This document shows positions 25,739 to 36,500 of a stretch of 64,000 nucleotides of DNA, piece after piece (the first letter of the stretch is position 1; every line of letters begins with the position of its first letter). The DNA is from a filamentous cyanobacterium ESFC-1 (GTDB taxonomy: Bacteria; Cyanobacteriota; Cyanobacteriia; Cyanobacteriales; Spirulinaceae): the NCBI GenBank assembly GCA_000380225.1, contig KB904821.1, forward strand, positions 939,252 through 1,003,251, written 5' to 3'. The position numbers and the translations under genes are program-made. Below the pieces are notes generated by a model that had not been told where the DNA came from, searched no databases, and saw only the letters and a program-made list of their open reading frames with translations.

Positions 25739-25984
25739 GTTCAAAAAGCTCCATTTTGGGGTAAAAAGAAAGTAAAATTAATTGGTTTAAAACACTGTTT
25801 TTTTTAGTTTTGAAATTAACAGTATTTTTGGGAAAAACCTACAATCTCAATCATAATTGTAACGCAAATAAAACACTTATAAAATAATCTAAATAATAAT
25901 ATAAGATATTATTTTTGGATTTAAAATTTTCAATTTTGAGACAAAATAAGCTAATTTTTAGATAGCGTGTGCTAAGGTTAGTTT

Positions 25985-28900
25985 TTGATGTCTAATTCTG
26001 GGCCGGTAGGCAAGTTTTGGAGAAGCCCCAAAGAACAGGATTTGTTAGGGATCGACAGAATTTTCCAAGAACTCAGCAGTGTTGTGTGGTCGATTGATCC
26101 TCGTACACAACAACTGTTGTATGTGAACGAAGCGGCGATCGCGTTATACGAGCGATCGCCCGATGAATTTGAGGCGAATCCTGGGCTGTGGCGAGACGCG
26201 ATCGCCCCAGAAGATCGCCCCCGCGTTCAACAAGCCTTAGAGAATATCGAGTCTTTAGGGACTGTAACCTTAGAATACGTCATTTTCTGCCCTCAACAAA
26301 AAACGAAGCGAGTTTCTCATCGATTTTGGGCAGTAAGAAACGAAGATGGTCAAATTCAGCGAATTGAAGGCATTATTGAGGTAATTCAGCAGACCTATCG
26401 CCAACTCGAAACCCTTGCGGACAATCTACCCGGAGTCATCTACCAATACGTTACCTACCCGGATGGCAGCAACCAGTTTACCTATGTCAGTCCGGCGAGT
26501 CAGTATGTCCTGGAACTCAGCCCCGAACAAATGTGCCAAGATAGTTCCTTGGTTTGGGCGCAAGTTCATCCAGAAGACGTAGAAAGCTTCCAAAAATCGG
26601 TGATCGCTTCAGCCGAAAATTTCAACCGTTGGCAGCATCAATGGCGCATTATTACCCCTTCAGGTCGCCTGAAATGGATGTCGGGGGTGTCTCAACCCGA
26701 ACAAGGTTCCCAAGGGGAAATTATCTGGGACGGGGTAATGTTTGACATTAGCGATCGCATTGTCGCCAAAGCCGCTTTACAAGACAGCGAAACCCGCTAT
26801 CAATCCCTGATTGATGCCATGTCCGAAGGCATTGCCTTACTAACGCCAGACGGTATTTTACAAGCCTGTAACCCCAGTGCAGAAAGAATGCTGGGCATTG
26901 GCAATAGTCTTCAAGGCAGTTCGGCATTTAGCGAACAATGGCGCGTGGTTGACGAAAGGGGAGTCAACATTGACCCCGGAAACTATCCCATTGTCAAAGC
27001 TTTATACACCGGACGACCCGGTGAAAAAGTCATGGGGGTGTATAAACCCAATGGCGATGTAACTTGGTTGTCGGTGAATGCTCAACCGATGTTTCGGCCA
27101 GGTCAAGATCGACCCTATGCCGCGATCGCGTCTTTTACCGATATTACCGAACGCAAACAAGCCGAACACATCCTGCGCGATCGCGAAGCATTTTTACGCA
27201 GTATTTATGACGGCATCGATCAACTCATTTTTGTCATTGATGTAACGCCAGATGGGGATTTTCAGTTTGCTGGGTGCAATCCCACCGCCGAAGCCATTTT
27301 TAATTTTCGCTCCCAAGATATTGTCGGCAAAACCCCTGAAAGGCTCTTAGGAGAGGGGGAACAAGCGGCTTTGATTCGCCAACATTATCAAAGCTGTTAC
27401 GACTGCGGCCAATCGATTAGTTATGAAGAATTTTTCGCCAATTTAACGCCGAGTCGTTGGTTTTTGACGACCCTTAACCCCCTACGGGATAAATCAAATC
27501 GGATTTACCGTTTAATCGGCACAGCCACGGATATTAGCGAACTCAAACAAGCCGAACACAACCTCAGCCAGCGAGAACAGTATCTTTCGGCGTTGGTGCG
27601 AGTGCAGCGTTATTTGCTGACCCTTGAAGGAAATCGCTGTCAGTATGACGAGATTTTGGCATATTTAGGGCAAGCCAGTCGGGCCAGTCGCGTGTATGTG
27701 TTTGAAAATTATACCGAGGGCGATCGCGTTTTGTGTCAGCAAAAAGCCGAGTGGTGCGCCCCTGAGATTACCCCCGAAATCGAGAATTCTGACCTACAAC
27801 ATCTTGATTTGAGGGCGGTTTTTCCGGTTTGGGCTGACACACTAGCCGCAGGAGAAGTGGTGGCTACCTTGGCTCAAGATGTACCTTCCCCACTGCGAGA
27901 ACAACTCGAACACCAAGAGGTTAAAGCTATTTTATTATTACCGATTCGCGTTAATGATGTGTGGTTTGGCTTTATCGGGTTTGATAACTGTGTCGAAGCC
28001 CGCTTATGGGAAACCCTAGAGGTGAATTTACTACGGGCTGCGGCAGACGCGATCGCCCTCTGGCAAGAAAGCGCGATCGCAGAAACCGCGCTTAGGGCTT
28101 CAACTGACCAAATACAACGCCAAGCCCAACGAGAAGCCCTCCTCAACCGTTTGGCCAGTCAAATTCGCAACTCCCTCGACCTCGATACCATTCTCGAAAC
28201 GGCGGTGCGAGAAATTCAGTCTTTATTGAAACTCGATCGTGCTAGTTTTAGCTGGTATCGGCCTGACCTCGATCCCCCTTGTTGGGATGTGGTCAAACAA
28301 GTCAACGCCCACGGTTTACCCAGAACCATTGGACGTTATACCACCAGCGTCATCGAATCGGTAACGGATAAAGCCTTGCAAGGCGTTGGTCAAAGGATTG
28401 ATAATCTCGATCAGTACGAAGATTCTGCCCTCAAAGCCTTGCTACAACGCTTGGGTTATACTTCTTTTCTTGCCATTCCCATTCATACCCAATCGGGGCG
28501 TATTGGCTTGTTTAGTGTTGGTCATTGTAGCGGTTTGCGACCGTGGCAAGATAGCGAAGTCGAACTCCTCGAAGCCGTGGTCAGTCAACTCGCGATCGCC
28601 ATCGACCAAGCCCAACTTTACGCCCAAACCCAAACTAAAACTCAGGAACTTGAAGGCGCATTGCGAGAACTTCGCCGTACCCAAAGCCAACTGATCCAAA
28701 CTGAAAAGATGTCTTCCCTTGGTTTAATGGTGGCAGGAGTGGCTCATGAAATCAACAACCCCGTTAACTTTATTTATGGCAATCTCAGTCATGTTCGCAG
28801 TTACTGCGAGGATTTATTGGGTCTGATTGAGCTTTACGGCCAAACCATCGATCCCAAACCCGTAGAAATTGCGGCAGAAATCGAAAATATTGACTTGGTG

Positions 28901-29494
28901 TTTTTACAGGAAGATTTACCGAAAATTCTCCACTCGATGCAAGTTGGGGCTGAACGCATTAGCGCCATTGTCAAGTCTTTGCGAACCTTCTCCCGGTTGG
29001 ATGAAGCGGATAAAAAAGCGGTTGATTTTCACGAAAACATCGATAGTGCTTTGATGATTTTGCAAAATCGCCTCAAAGCCAAGCCAAATCGCGCCGCAAT
29101 TAATTTAATTAAGCATTACGGCGATTTGCCTAAAGTCGAATGTTATCCGGGTCAACTGAATCAGGTGTTTATTAACTTGATGTCTAATGCGGTTGATGCT
29201 TTAGAAGATAAGTGTCAGCAGCAACCGGATTTTCAGCCTCATCTCAAAATTAGTACGGCTTTGAAGGGTCGCGATCGCGTCATCATTAGTATTGCTGATA
29301 ACGGTATTGGCATTCCTGCCGATAAGCTTTCGCGCATTTTCGACCCCTTTTACACCACAAAACCCATTGGCCGCGGGACGGGCTTGGGTTTGTCGATTAG
29401 TTATCAAATTGTGGTCGAGCGTCACGAAGGCGATTTACACGCGGTTTCCCAGGTAGGGGAGGGGACAAAGTTTGTGATTGAGATTCCTTGTTAA
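25985..29494 (+). CDS. Multi-PAS/GAF hybrid sensor histidine kinase
   Basis: A 1169-residue cytoplasmic sensor kinase with no membrane helix. In order: four PAS-like domains (about residues 20-125, 135-265, 270-395, 400-525), two GAF domains (about 540-690 and 715-880), a coiled coil, HisKA with the phospho-acceptor His-921 in MVAGVAHEINNPVNFIYGNL, and HATPase_c with NQVFINLMSNAVDAL, DNGIGIPADKLSRIFDPFYTT and GTGLGLS. The PAS and GAF units would sense light, redox state or a small ligand. The GAF Cys needed for a bilin was not looked for residue by residue. No response regulator gene is adjacent, so it is an orphan kinase. Confidence 0.92.
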   Translation: MMSNSGPVGKFWRSPKEQDLLGIDRIFQELSSVVWSIDPRTQQLLYVNEAAIALYERSPDEFEANPGLWRDAIAPEDRPRVQQALENIESLGTVTLEYVIFCPQQKTKRVSHRFWAVRNEDGQIQRIEGIIEVIQQTYRQLETLADNLPGVIYQYVTYPDGSNQFTYVSPASQYVLELSPEQMCQDSSLVWAQVHPEDVESFQKSVIASAENFNRWQHQWRIITPSGRLKWMSGVSQPEQGSQGEIIWDGVMFDISDRIVAKAALQDSETRYQSLIDAMSEGIALLTPDGILQACNPSAERMLGIGNSLQGSSAFSEQWRVVDERGVNIDPGNYPIVKALYTGRPGEKVMGVYKPNGDVTWLSVNAQPMFRPGQDRPYAAIASFTDITERKQAEHILRDREAFLRSIYDGIDQLIFVIDVTPDGDFQFAGCNPTAEAIFNFRSQDIVGKTPERLLGEGEQAALIRQHYQSCYDCGQSISYEEFFANLTPSRWFLTTLNPLRDKSNRIYRLIGTATDISELKQAEHNLSQREQYLSALVRVQRYLLTLEGNRCQYDEILAYLGQASRASRVYVFENYTEGDRVLCQQKAEWCAPEITPEIENSDLQHLDLRAVFPVWADTLAAGEVVATLAQDVPSPLREQLEHQEVKAILLLPIRVNDVWFGFIGFDNCVEARLWETLEVNLLRAAADAIALWQESAIAETALRASTDQIQRQAQREALLNRLASQIRNSLDLDTILETAVREIQSLLKLDRASFSWYRPDLDPPCWDVVKQVNAHGLPRTIGRYTTSVIESVTDKALQGVGQRIDNLDQYEDSALKALLQRLGYTSFLAIPIHTQSGRIGLFSVGHCSGLRPWQDSEVELLEAVVSQLAIAIDQAQLYAQTQTKTQELEGALRELRRTQSQLIQTEKMSSLGLMVAGVAHEINNPVNFIYGNLSHVRSYCEDLLGLIELYGQTIDPKPVEIAAEIENIDLVFLQEDLPKILHSMQVGAERISAIVKSLRTFSRLDEADKKAVDFHENIDSALMILQNRLKAKPNRAAINLIKHYGDLPKVECYPGQLNQVFINLMSNAVDALEDKCQQQPDFQPHLKISTALKGRDRVIISIADNGIGIPADKLSRIFDPFYTTKPIGRGTGLGLSISYQIVVERHEGDLHAVSQVGEGTKFVIEIPC

Positions 29495-29496
29495 TT

Positions 29497-29595
29497 TGTC
29501 ATTAGTCGTTTGTCCTTTGTCCTTTGTCGTTTGTTCTTAGGGAAGTTGAGGACGAGGAAACCTCGCCCCTACAGTCATTCAAAATTGGTCATTGG
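29497..29595. repeat. TTTGTCC heptamers and core palindrome between kinase and mraY
   Basis: TTTGTCC-type units at 29497-29535 follow the kinase stop. A core beginning GGACGAGG and ending CCCCTAC lies at 29550-29572. TTGGTCATTGG units at about 29586 onwards run into the mraY stop. The right arm here is G/T-rich, which is the one clear exception to the arm rule. Confidence 0.75.
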
Positions 29596-30705
29596 TCATT
29601 GGTAACTGGTCATTAGTAAAGCCAGTAACGCCAAACCGAGGGCGATCGCGTAAAATGCGCCGATAATTTGGGTTTCAGACCAACCGCTTAACTCAATATG
29701 GTGATGAATCGGAGCCATTTTGAGCAGGCGTTTCCCTTTGCCGTCTGGGCCTTTGGTGGCTTTGTAGTAACTGACTTGAGCAATCACAGACAGAGATTCA
29801 ATAAAGAAAATGCCACTAACGAGGAATAACGCCCACATATTTTGACTGAGAATGCCCACGGCGGCTAATGCACCCCCTAATGCCAGAGAACCTGTATCCC
29901 CCATAAAGACTTTAGCGGGGTTGCGGTTGTGTAGCACAAAGCCTAAGCATCCTCCCGACAAACAAGCACAAAATACGGTTAATTCTGGGTAATTGGGGGC
30001 GATCGCGGCTCCTAATCCCAGCAGGGCGATCGCGCAAGTTCCCCCAGCTAACCCATCTACGCCGTCGGTAATGTTCGTGGAGTTACTCTCAGCTACCAAG
30101 ACAAATCCCGCCAGCAGCCAGAAAACCAGTCCCAAAGGCACGAAAACCCCACCGGGTAGCCCCACTGTCGTAATGCTGGTTGGTTGCGTCCAGAATGCCC
30201 ATATACAGAAAGCACTGCCCCCCAAAATTTGTAGAATTAGCTTCATGCGGGGGGAAATGCCTTTGTTGGATTTGCGGCGTAATACCTGCCAATCGTCAAA
30301 CCAACCAATGGCAAAATAAGCCAAAGTCAAAGCCGAAGCTGCAATCACTTGGCTGTTCCAGTGAGACCAAATCGCAGCGATGAAAACCGCAATGGGAATG
30401 AAGAAAACACCGCCCATTGTGGGGGTTCCAGCTTTTTTCAGATGGGTTTGCGGCCCGTCTTCTTGGATAATCTGCCCGGTTTTCAGTTTTTGCAAGAGGG
30501 GAACCACAACGAAACCCAGTCCCCCACAGGCGATCGCGCTAATGACCAACGGTAGGGTCATAATACTATCTGACCCGGTAAGCCGTTGGCTAAAACTTTC
30601 AAAGATAATGGCAAATGCGCCCAGACTCAGGGTTAGAAAGATTAATAAATTTGTACCTGTCCAGAGCGTAATTGCGGGTTTTTGCGATTGTTGAACGTCT
30701 ACCAC
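29596..30705 (-). CDS. mraY: Phospho-N-acetylmuramoyl-pentapeptide-transferase
   Basis: An integral membrane enzyme of about ten helices that makes lipid I from UDP-MurNAc-pentapeptide and undecaprenyl phosphate. In 369 residues the marks are LKKAGTPTMGG, the catalytic region FAIGWFDDW, NSTNITDGVDGLAGGT, NPAKVFMGDTGSLALGGAL and a final IHHHIELSGWSETQI. The last codons (MTSYQ) are made of the ACCAGTTACCAATGACC repeat tract, so the repeat has replaced the natural C-terminus. It is not in an mur cluster here. Confidence 0.96.
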   Translation of the reverse strand: MVDVQQSQKPAITLWTGTNLLIFLTLSLGAFAIIFESFSQRLTGSDSIMTLPLVISAIACGGLGFVVVPLLQKLKTGQIIQEDGPQTHLKKAGTPTMGGVFFIPIAVFIAAIWSHWNSQVIAASALTLAYFAIGWFDDWQVLRRKSNKGISPRMKLILQILGGSAFCIWAFWTQPTSITTVGLPGGVFVPLGLVFWLLAGFVLVAESNSTNITDGVDGLAGGTCAIALLGLGAAIAPNYPELTVFCACLSGGCLGFVLHNRNPAKVFMGDTGSLALGGALAAVGILSQNMWALFLVSGIFFIESLSVIAQVSYYKATKGPDGKGKRLLKMAPIHHHIELSGWSETQIIGAFYAIALGLALLALLMTSYQ

Positions 30706-30752
30706 TCACTCACACCTCAATTTTTGATTGAAGAAATTAACGCAGTCGCAAC

Positions 30753-31034
30753 TTACTCAAAGTCGTCGCTGTCGTCTTCGTCCTGATCCTCTTTTTCCTC
30801 TTCGATTAAACCGGAGAGTTCTTCTTCTTCTTCGATTAAACGCTCGTCTTCGGTTTTTTCACGGGGAGACAAGCGGTTATTGGACGATAGCCATTTGAGT
30901 AGAGATTCACCGCGTTTGAGGGGAATCACACTCGCAGGTTCATAACGAGCTTCTTGGGACAAAGCGCGATTTTCAAAAATCACTTCGTCACCAATTGTAA
31001 TTTCTTGGGGTAATTCAGACTTTTCGGATGCCAT
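30753..31034 (-). CDS. DUF3134 family protein
   Basis: A 93-residue cyanobacterial protein. The family-like segment is ARYEPASVIPLKRGESLLKWL near residues 30-50, followed by a long acidic tail (EEEEELSGLIEEEKEDQDED). It is soluble and has no known function. The acidic tail is longer and more extreme than is usual in small proteins. It lies 48 bases upstream of mraY on the same strand, so they may be co-transcribed. Confidence 0.75.
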   Translation of the reverse strand: MASEKSELPQEITIGDEVIFENRALSQEARYEPASVIPLKRGESLLKWLSSNNRLSPREKTEDERLIEEEEELSGLIEEEKEDQDEDDSDDFE

Positions 31035-31208
31035 TGGCGGTTCTGTTGACTTTAAAATGATTGAGTAATGACATTTTTGAGTTTACCCTTAATCTTTGCG
31101 ATTCGTTCACTCAGAATTGACGCTCCCCAGGGTAAAGTTAGGTTTTGCTGGAAAAATGGGGTTCAATTTAAGTAGGGAACGAAGGGCTAATATTTGGGGC
31201 AGTGACGT

Positions 31209-31796
31209 ATGAATGATAAAAACGAATTGTTAAGCGCGATCGCGGGGAAAAACCGAGGTTTACTGGTTAATGAAATTGATAAAGTGGCAATTCTGGCCGC
31301 GATCGCCAATCTCGAAGACCACAATCCTAATCCCAATCCCCTCGAACAAGCCGATTTACTTCAGGGGAATTGGCGGTTACTTTATACCACCAGTCGGGAG
31401 TTACTGGGGCTAAATCGCTTTCCTTTGTTGCAGTTGGGGCAGATTTATCAATATTTACAGCCCGCCGCCGCCAAAGTGTACAATATTGCCGAAATTGTCG
31501 GGATTCCCGGCTTAGAAGGCTTAGTGAGTGTAGCGGCTCGCTTGGAAATGGTGTCTCAAAAGCGCGTGAATGTAAAGTTTGAGCGCTCGATTGTAACGCT
31601 TCAGCGCTTTGCGGGCTACAAATCCGCAACCGAAATGGTCAAACAAATTGAGTCGGGCAAAAAGTTTTTCCCCCTTGATTTTGGCATCGAAGGGCGCGAT
31701 CGCCAGGGCTGGCTAGAGATTACCTATCTCGATGAGGATTTACGCATCAATCGCGGTAACGAAGGGAGTGTCTTTGTTTTGGCGAAAGTGGCTTAG
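31209..31796 (+). CDS. PAP/fibrillin (plastoglobulin-like) protein
   Basis: A 195-residue lipocalin-like protein of the plastid-lipid-associated family, which binds lipids at thylakoids and plastoglobules. Family marks: an N-terminal helix LLSAIAGKNRGLLVNEIDK, LLQGNWRLLYTTSRELLGL, the strand VYNIAEIVGIPGLEGLVSVAARLE and the C-terminal LEITYLDEDLRINRGNEGSVFVLAK. No signal peptide is seen. It is the only plus-strand gene between mraY and the PRC-barrel gene and is followed by tandem repeats. Confidence 0.88.
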   Translation: MNDKNELLSAIAGKNRGLLVNEIDKVAILAAIANLEDHNPNPNPLEQADLLQGNWRLLYTTSRELLGLNRFPLLQLGQIYQYLQPAAAKVYNIAEIVGIPGLEGLVSVAARLEMVSQKRVNVKFERSIVTLQRFAGYKSATEMVKQIESGKKFFPLDFGIEGRDRQGWLEITYLDEDLRINRGNEGSVFVLAKVA

Positions 31797-31831
31797 AGAG
31801 GTATTGGGCAGTGGGCAATGGGCAGTAGGTG

Positions 31832-32134
31832 TAGTAGGTGTAGGGTGGGCATTGCCCACCAGTCCTAGGTTTAAGCCTTTACCTTATGCCTTGAAACCCA
31901 AACATTTAGAGACTAGGGCTGTATTAATTAACTCAATCTATTGCTGTGACACACTTTAAATGGTGGGTTACGGCGGATAGCTAGTAGGTGTAGGGTGGGC
32001 ATCGCCCACCAGTCCTAGGTTTAAGCCTTTACCTTATGCCTTGAAACAAAAACATTTAAAGACTAGGGCTGTATTAATTAACTCAATCTATTGCTGTGAC
32101 ACACTTTAAATGGTGGGTTACGGCGGATAGCTAG
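31832..32134 (+). repeat. Two tandem 150-base repeats
   Basis: Two nearly identical 150-base units start at 31832 and 31982, both beginning TAGTAGGTGTAGGGTGGGC and including the palindrome GGGTGGGCATTGCCCACC, TTAAGCCTTTACCTTATGCC and a TATTGCTGTGACACACTTTAAATG stretch. They differ at only a few bases. No open frame is conserved in them. A recent duplication or slippage at the palindrome would explain them. Confidence 0.9.
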
Positions 32135-32175
32135 ATTGCAGTTATAGTGTGAGTTTTAGCCACCTAACCCACCCT

Positions 32176-32455
32176 ACTGGCTCGACACAGCTTAATTTGT
32201 GCGATAGTCACCATCGTTAAAATGCTTGTATTTCGGTGCGTTACGCTACGCTAACGACACCCTACCTATAGCCTCATTTTAGCTGTGTCGCGGCACTACA
32301 ATAAAGCACATTTTTAGCTGTGTCACGACACTACAATATGCAAGATTGGGGATGGTGGGCATTGCCCACCCTACACCTGAATTAACGATTGGGATTGGAC
32401 GGGGAAACCCCTTCCCTACACACCGATTGCCGACTGCCTACTACCGACTGCCCAT
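32176..32455. repeat. Dispersed repeat with inverted ends and palindromes
   Basis: CTGGCTCGACACAGCTTAA and a GTGCGTTACGCTACG stretch match 38695-38765. CGACACAGCT at 32183-32192 and its inverse AGCTGTGTCG at 32281-32290 bracket about 100 bases, with a second AGCTGTGTCA at 32315. The palindrome GGTGGGCATTGCCCACC recurs at 32354. A core-like repeat at 32397-32419 is followed by CCGATTGCCGACTGCC units up to the PRC-barrel gene. The bracketed part looks like a non-autonomous element (MITE-like). Confidence 0.6.
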
Positions 32456-33420
32456 TAATACCCATCTTCGTATTCCGGGGCTTTAGTTTTCTCCGGGAAG
32501 TTGACGCGGGGGGGATTGTAAGGTTCGGGTTTTACATCGTCATCCCAGACATCCGGTTGGGGGTCTTCGTAGCGATCGCGATACCCTGGAGGTTCGGGTT
32601 CAACATAGGCGCTTTGCTCGTAGCGGGGGGGTTCGGGTTCGCTCCAGTTGTCTTCTTCGTATTCTTCCGGTTCGTATTCTCGGTAGCGCACTCGTTCGGC
32701 TTCGCGACGGGGAAGGGGGACGGGTTCGGCTTCTTCCCATTCGTCTTCATCCCACACGGGAGGACGGCTTTCGGCTTGACGAGGAGGGGGGTTGACGGGG
32801 ATTCCGGTGGGGAGTTGGTTCTCAGGAGGGGCAGCGCTAGGATAGCCGTAGAGTTCGTCTTCTTCTCGTTCCCACAAGGGACGACCAATGCCGAGGCGTT
32901 CGAGAATACCGACGGTGATTTGGGTAATTCTTTCTTCGCAACCTTCAAAAACGATAATGCGGTTGGGGCCGCTGCTGACGATTTCTTCGACCCGCAGTTC
33001 GTAGGTGCTAATGGCTTGGTCGGGGATTTGGGGTAGACCCAGAGAAGCGATAATGAGTGAAGAAACGTGACCGTCTTCGAGGTTAAATTGGAAGTCTCTG
33101 ACTTTTCCTAGGAGTTCCCCAGTTTCGGTAATCACTTCGCAACCGATCAGTTTGCTATAGGCTTCAACTTCAACATCTTCAATGACATCTTCATCGGGAA
33201 CGAGGATGACATCACCGGTTTTTTCGACGCTGCTGAGGTACATATATTTGGGCATTCCCGCGACGGAGATTAAGTTGTCTCGCAGACCGAAAGCGACGAC
33301 TTCTCGTCGGTCAATGTCTACAAGAACTTCCTTGACAACTCCCAGTTGGCGGGCGCTGTTGTTGGTGATAACTTTGGTATTAATAAATTCAGAGCGAAGA
33401 CGAATAGTATCAGTGGTCAT
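32455..33420 (-). CDS. PRC-barrel domain protein with acidic Pro/Arg/Tyr-rich tail
   Basis: A 321-residue protein with two PRC-barrel modules at about residues 1-85 and 85-175 (RLRSEFINTKVITNNSARQLG and VIEDVEVEAYSKLIGCEVI). PRC-barrels are small beta domains found in photosystem H-subunits, RimM and other RNA- or protein-binding proteins. The C-terminal 120 residues are low-complexity, rich in Glu, Pro, Arg and Tyr (WDEDEWEEAEPVP, then SEPEPPRYEQSAYVEP), probably disordered. The start at 33420 is preferred (AGGACA precedes it). SMC lies upstream on the same strand with a gap of about 115 bases. Confidence 0.85.
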   Translation of the reverse strand: MTTDTIRLRSEFINTKVITNNSARQLGVVKEVLVDIDRREVVAFGLRDNLISVAGMPKYMYLSSVEKTGDVILVPDEDVIEDVEVEAYSKLIGCEVITETGELLGKVRDFQFNLEDGHVSSLIIASLGLPQIPDQAISTYELRVEEIVSSGPNRIIVFEGCEERITQITVGILERLGIGRPLWEREEDELYGYPSAAPPENQLPTGIPVNPPPRQAESRPPVWDEDEWEEAEPVPLPRREAERVRYREYEPEEYEEDNWSEPEPPRYEQSAYVEPEPPGYRDRYEDPQPDVWDDDVKPEPYNPPRVNFPEKTKAPEYEDGY

Positions 33421-33534
33421 TGTGTCCTGTTGATTGGAGCTTTTCCCAAGGTCGTTTACATTCGGCAAGAGTTAGCGATAAGAAGCCGCGATCGCGCTAA
33501 CTTTTCCTTAATTTACCGATAATACCCCAAAGAT

Positions 33535-36500
33535 TTAAAGTTTAATGCCTAAAACTTGCGTATGTGCGCCCCTCGCTTGAGTTACACCAATTGTTCTTTC
33601 GGCGGATTCAATCATGGGACGGCGCAAACTTACCACAATGAATTGGGCGTGTTGGGCTTGTCTTTCAATCATTTTAGCTAATCGCTCGACATTTGCCCCG
33701 TCAAGGAACATATCTACCTCGTCAAAGGCGTAGAAGGGAGAGGGACGGTAGCGCTGGAGGGCGAAAATAAAGCTGAGAGCAGTCAGAGATTTTTCTCCCC
33801 CAGACATGGAACTCAGGCGCTGTACGGGTTTGCCTTTGGGATGCGCGATTAGGTTGAGGCCGCCAGCAAAAGGGTTTTCGGGGTCGTCGAGGTCGAGGTA
33901 GCCATCTCCTTCGGAAAGGGTGGCAAAGATATTTTGAAAGTTCTCGTTAACGGCATCAAAAGCCTCTTTAAAGGCACGATAGCGCAGGCTGGTGAAGTTT
34001 TCAATACGCAGCAGGAGTTCGGTGCGTTCTGCGGTGAGGGTTTGGAGTTTATCGGTCAGTTCTTGGAGGCGGGCTTGGGTTTGTTCGTATTCTTCTAGGG
34101 CGAGCATATTGACGGGTTCGAGAGCTTGTAGGCGTTTTTGAAGTTTTTGGATGGATTTTTGCAGGTTTTCGAGTTGTTCGCCGTAGTTTTGGAAGGTTAC
34201 GGCCTCGGTATTTTCGTCATCGGGGTTGACAAGTTCTGGGATTTGTGGTATTTGGTCGGGCAGTTCGTTTTCTTGATTTTGCAGTTGGTTTTGTAGCTCT
34301 AGGAGTTGGGTTTGACGTTCTTGTTGGGTTTCTCTCAGTTTTTGCAGTTGCCAATTTTGATTTTGTTGGCTGTTTTTGAGGGTTTCGAGGGATTTTTCGG
34401 CTTTGTCGCGTTTTTGTTTGGTTTCACCCAGACGAGCGACAAGTTGCTCTAAAATGATTTCGGTTTCTTTGATTTTAGTTTCGATTTCTGTCAGTTCTTG
34501 CGCGAGATTATTTTGCTGCGCGGTAATCTCGGTTTCGGTTTGTCGATATTCGGCTTGTATTTCTTGAGATTCTGCGATTTTTTCTTGTAAACGGGTAATT
34601 TGGCTGTTGAGGTCTTGCAGTTGGGCTTCTGCTTGACGTAATTCGCGATCGCGTTTTTGTTGATCGTTTTCTTGTTGTTTGATTTGTTGTTGAATCTGCT
34701 GCCATTCGCTATGAGTTTGGGAGGCTTCGAGGGCTGCGAGTTGATTTTGCAGGGTTTGGAGTTGGCTTTCTTGGTTTGGGATGGTTTGAGACAGAGTTTC
34801 TAAGCGTTGCTGAAGATTACTATGATTTTCGCGGTCTTGCGCGAGTTGCTGTTCGAGTTGCTGTTGTTGTTGTCGCAGTCGTTCGATATCTTTGAGGAGT
34901 TGTTGCGATCGCAAGCTACTTTCTTGTTCTTGGGAACGCAATTGAGTTAAGTTATGACTAATTTTCTGAATATCAACGGTTTTCTCGCTGATATTATATT
35001 CGCAGCGCTCTAAAATTAGCTCTATCTCGTCTAAACGCTGTCTGAGTTCTTTTATTTCTTGAGATTCCCCCGGACTAACTGTACCGAAATGCAGAGTTGA
35101 ACGGGAAGACTGGCTACCCCCCGTCATTGCTCCGCTACTTTCGAGCAATTCCCCCTGCAAGGTGACAATACGAGTTTTGCCCAGATGTGCGCGGGCTAAT
35201 TCTAAGTTCTCAAAAACGACGGTATTGCCAAAAACATAAGCAAAAATTGTTTTATATTTCTGTTCGCAGGCTACCAGATTAAATGCCGTGTCGATAAAGC
35301 CCCTCGCATAAGCTAACGTCGCTTTTGTATCGGGAAAACGCGATCGCATTTTGTTGAGAGGCAAAAAAGTTGCTCGTCCTCCCCGCTTTTGTTTGAGCAG
35401 TTCAATTGCGGCTGCGGCTACCACATCATCTTCAACCACAAGCTGCGCTAAACGGCTACCTGCGGCGGTTTCCAGGGCTAGTTGATAGCGGGGTTCAACT
35501 TGCCCCAGTTGTGCCACTAAGCCGCAAACTCCGGGTAAATCGGCTTGCAGGACGATTTTGGTGGCAAAAGTGCCTTGGGCTTCTTGTTGGGCTTCGGAGG
35601 TGGCTTCGAGCTTGTCGAGTTGCCGTTGTTTGTCTCTTTGCTCCCGTTGCAAGCGGTTGGCGGTTTCTTGTTCGAGCGATCGCTCTTGTTCGAGGAGAGA
35701 GAGTTGCTGTGCGAGTTGCTGTATCTGGGTTTGCGCGGTTTGGGGTTCGAGTTCGGTTCGGGTTTTTTCGGCTTCGTGAAGTTCTGTTACAGCCTCTTGC
35801 AGTTGCGTCTGATTATTTTGTATTTTTTTGAGTAATTGATCATTACGCTCGGCTAACTGTGCCTGTTCGGTGCGCTGCGGATTCAGGCTTTGCTGTAAAG
35901 CGTTGATTTGACGGGTTAAAGCGGTTTGTTCGCTCACCCAAGCTTCGGAGGCTGAGGCGATTTCGGTGGCGCGATCGCGAGTTTGTGCGAGGATTTGTTG
36001 TGCGCGATCGCGTTCGGTTTTGAAATTAACCAGAGTTTCCCTTTCGAGGACGGTTTTGGCTTGGTTGAGTTGGGTAAGTTGCTGACCGTATTCTAAAGCC
36101 GCTTGGACGCTGCGATCGCGCTTTTCTTGAGCCGTTTTAAATTGTCGGGCTAGTTCCTCTTGCCGTTGTTGAATTTGCGATCGCTTTAACTTTTGGGCTG
36201 CCAGTTGCGAGGAAGCCGAAAGCTGCTCATCTTCTCCTAATGCCTTAACTTCGCGGTTGAGTTGGTCTAGTTCTGCGCTTTGAGTCTGAATTTGCGTTTT
36301 TAAGCCTTCTAGCTGCTGCTGAAGCTTAATTTCTTCCTGTTCTCCAGTTTGAATTTGCCGACTAAGTTGTTCGACTTGCTGCTGTAAAGAACGCCAAATT
36401 AAAACAACTTCCCACTGTTGCTTTTCTTGGATTTGTTCGCGAATTTTACGATATTTCTCCGCTTTGATGCGGTCTGCGGCTAATTGTTCAGCGCGATCGC

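Noticed and set aside
32389-33036. 215-codon plus-strand frame antisense to the PRC-barrel gene
   Set aside because: It mirrors the low-complexity tail of the real gene (Gly/Phe/Val-rich product) and is a shadow.
35406-35835. Plus-strand frames of up to 141 codons opposite smc
   Set aside because: They arise from the Gln/Leu/Glu-rich coiled-coil coding sequence of smc.
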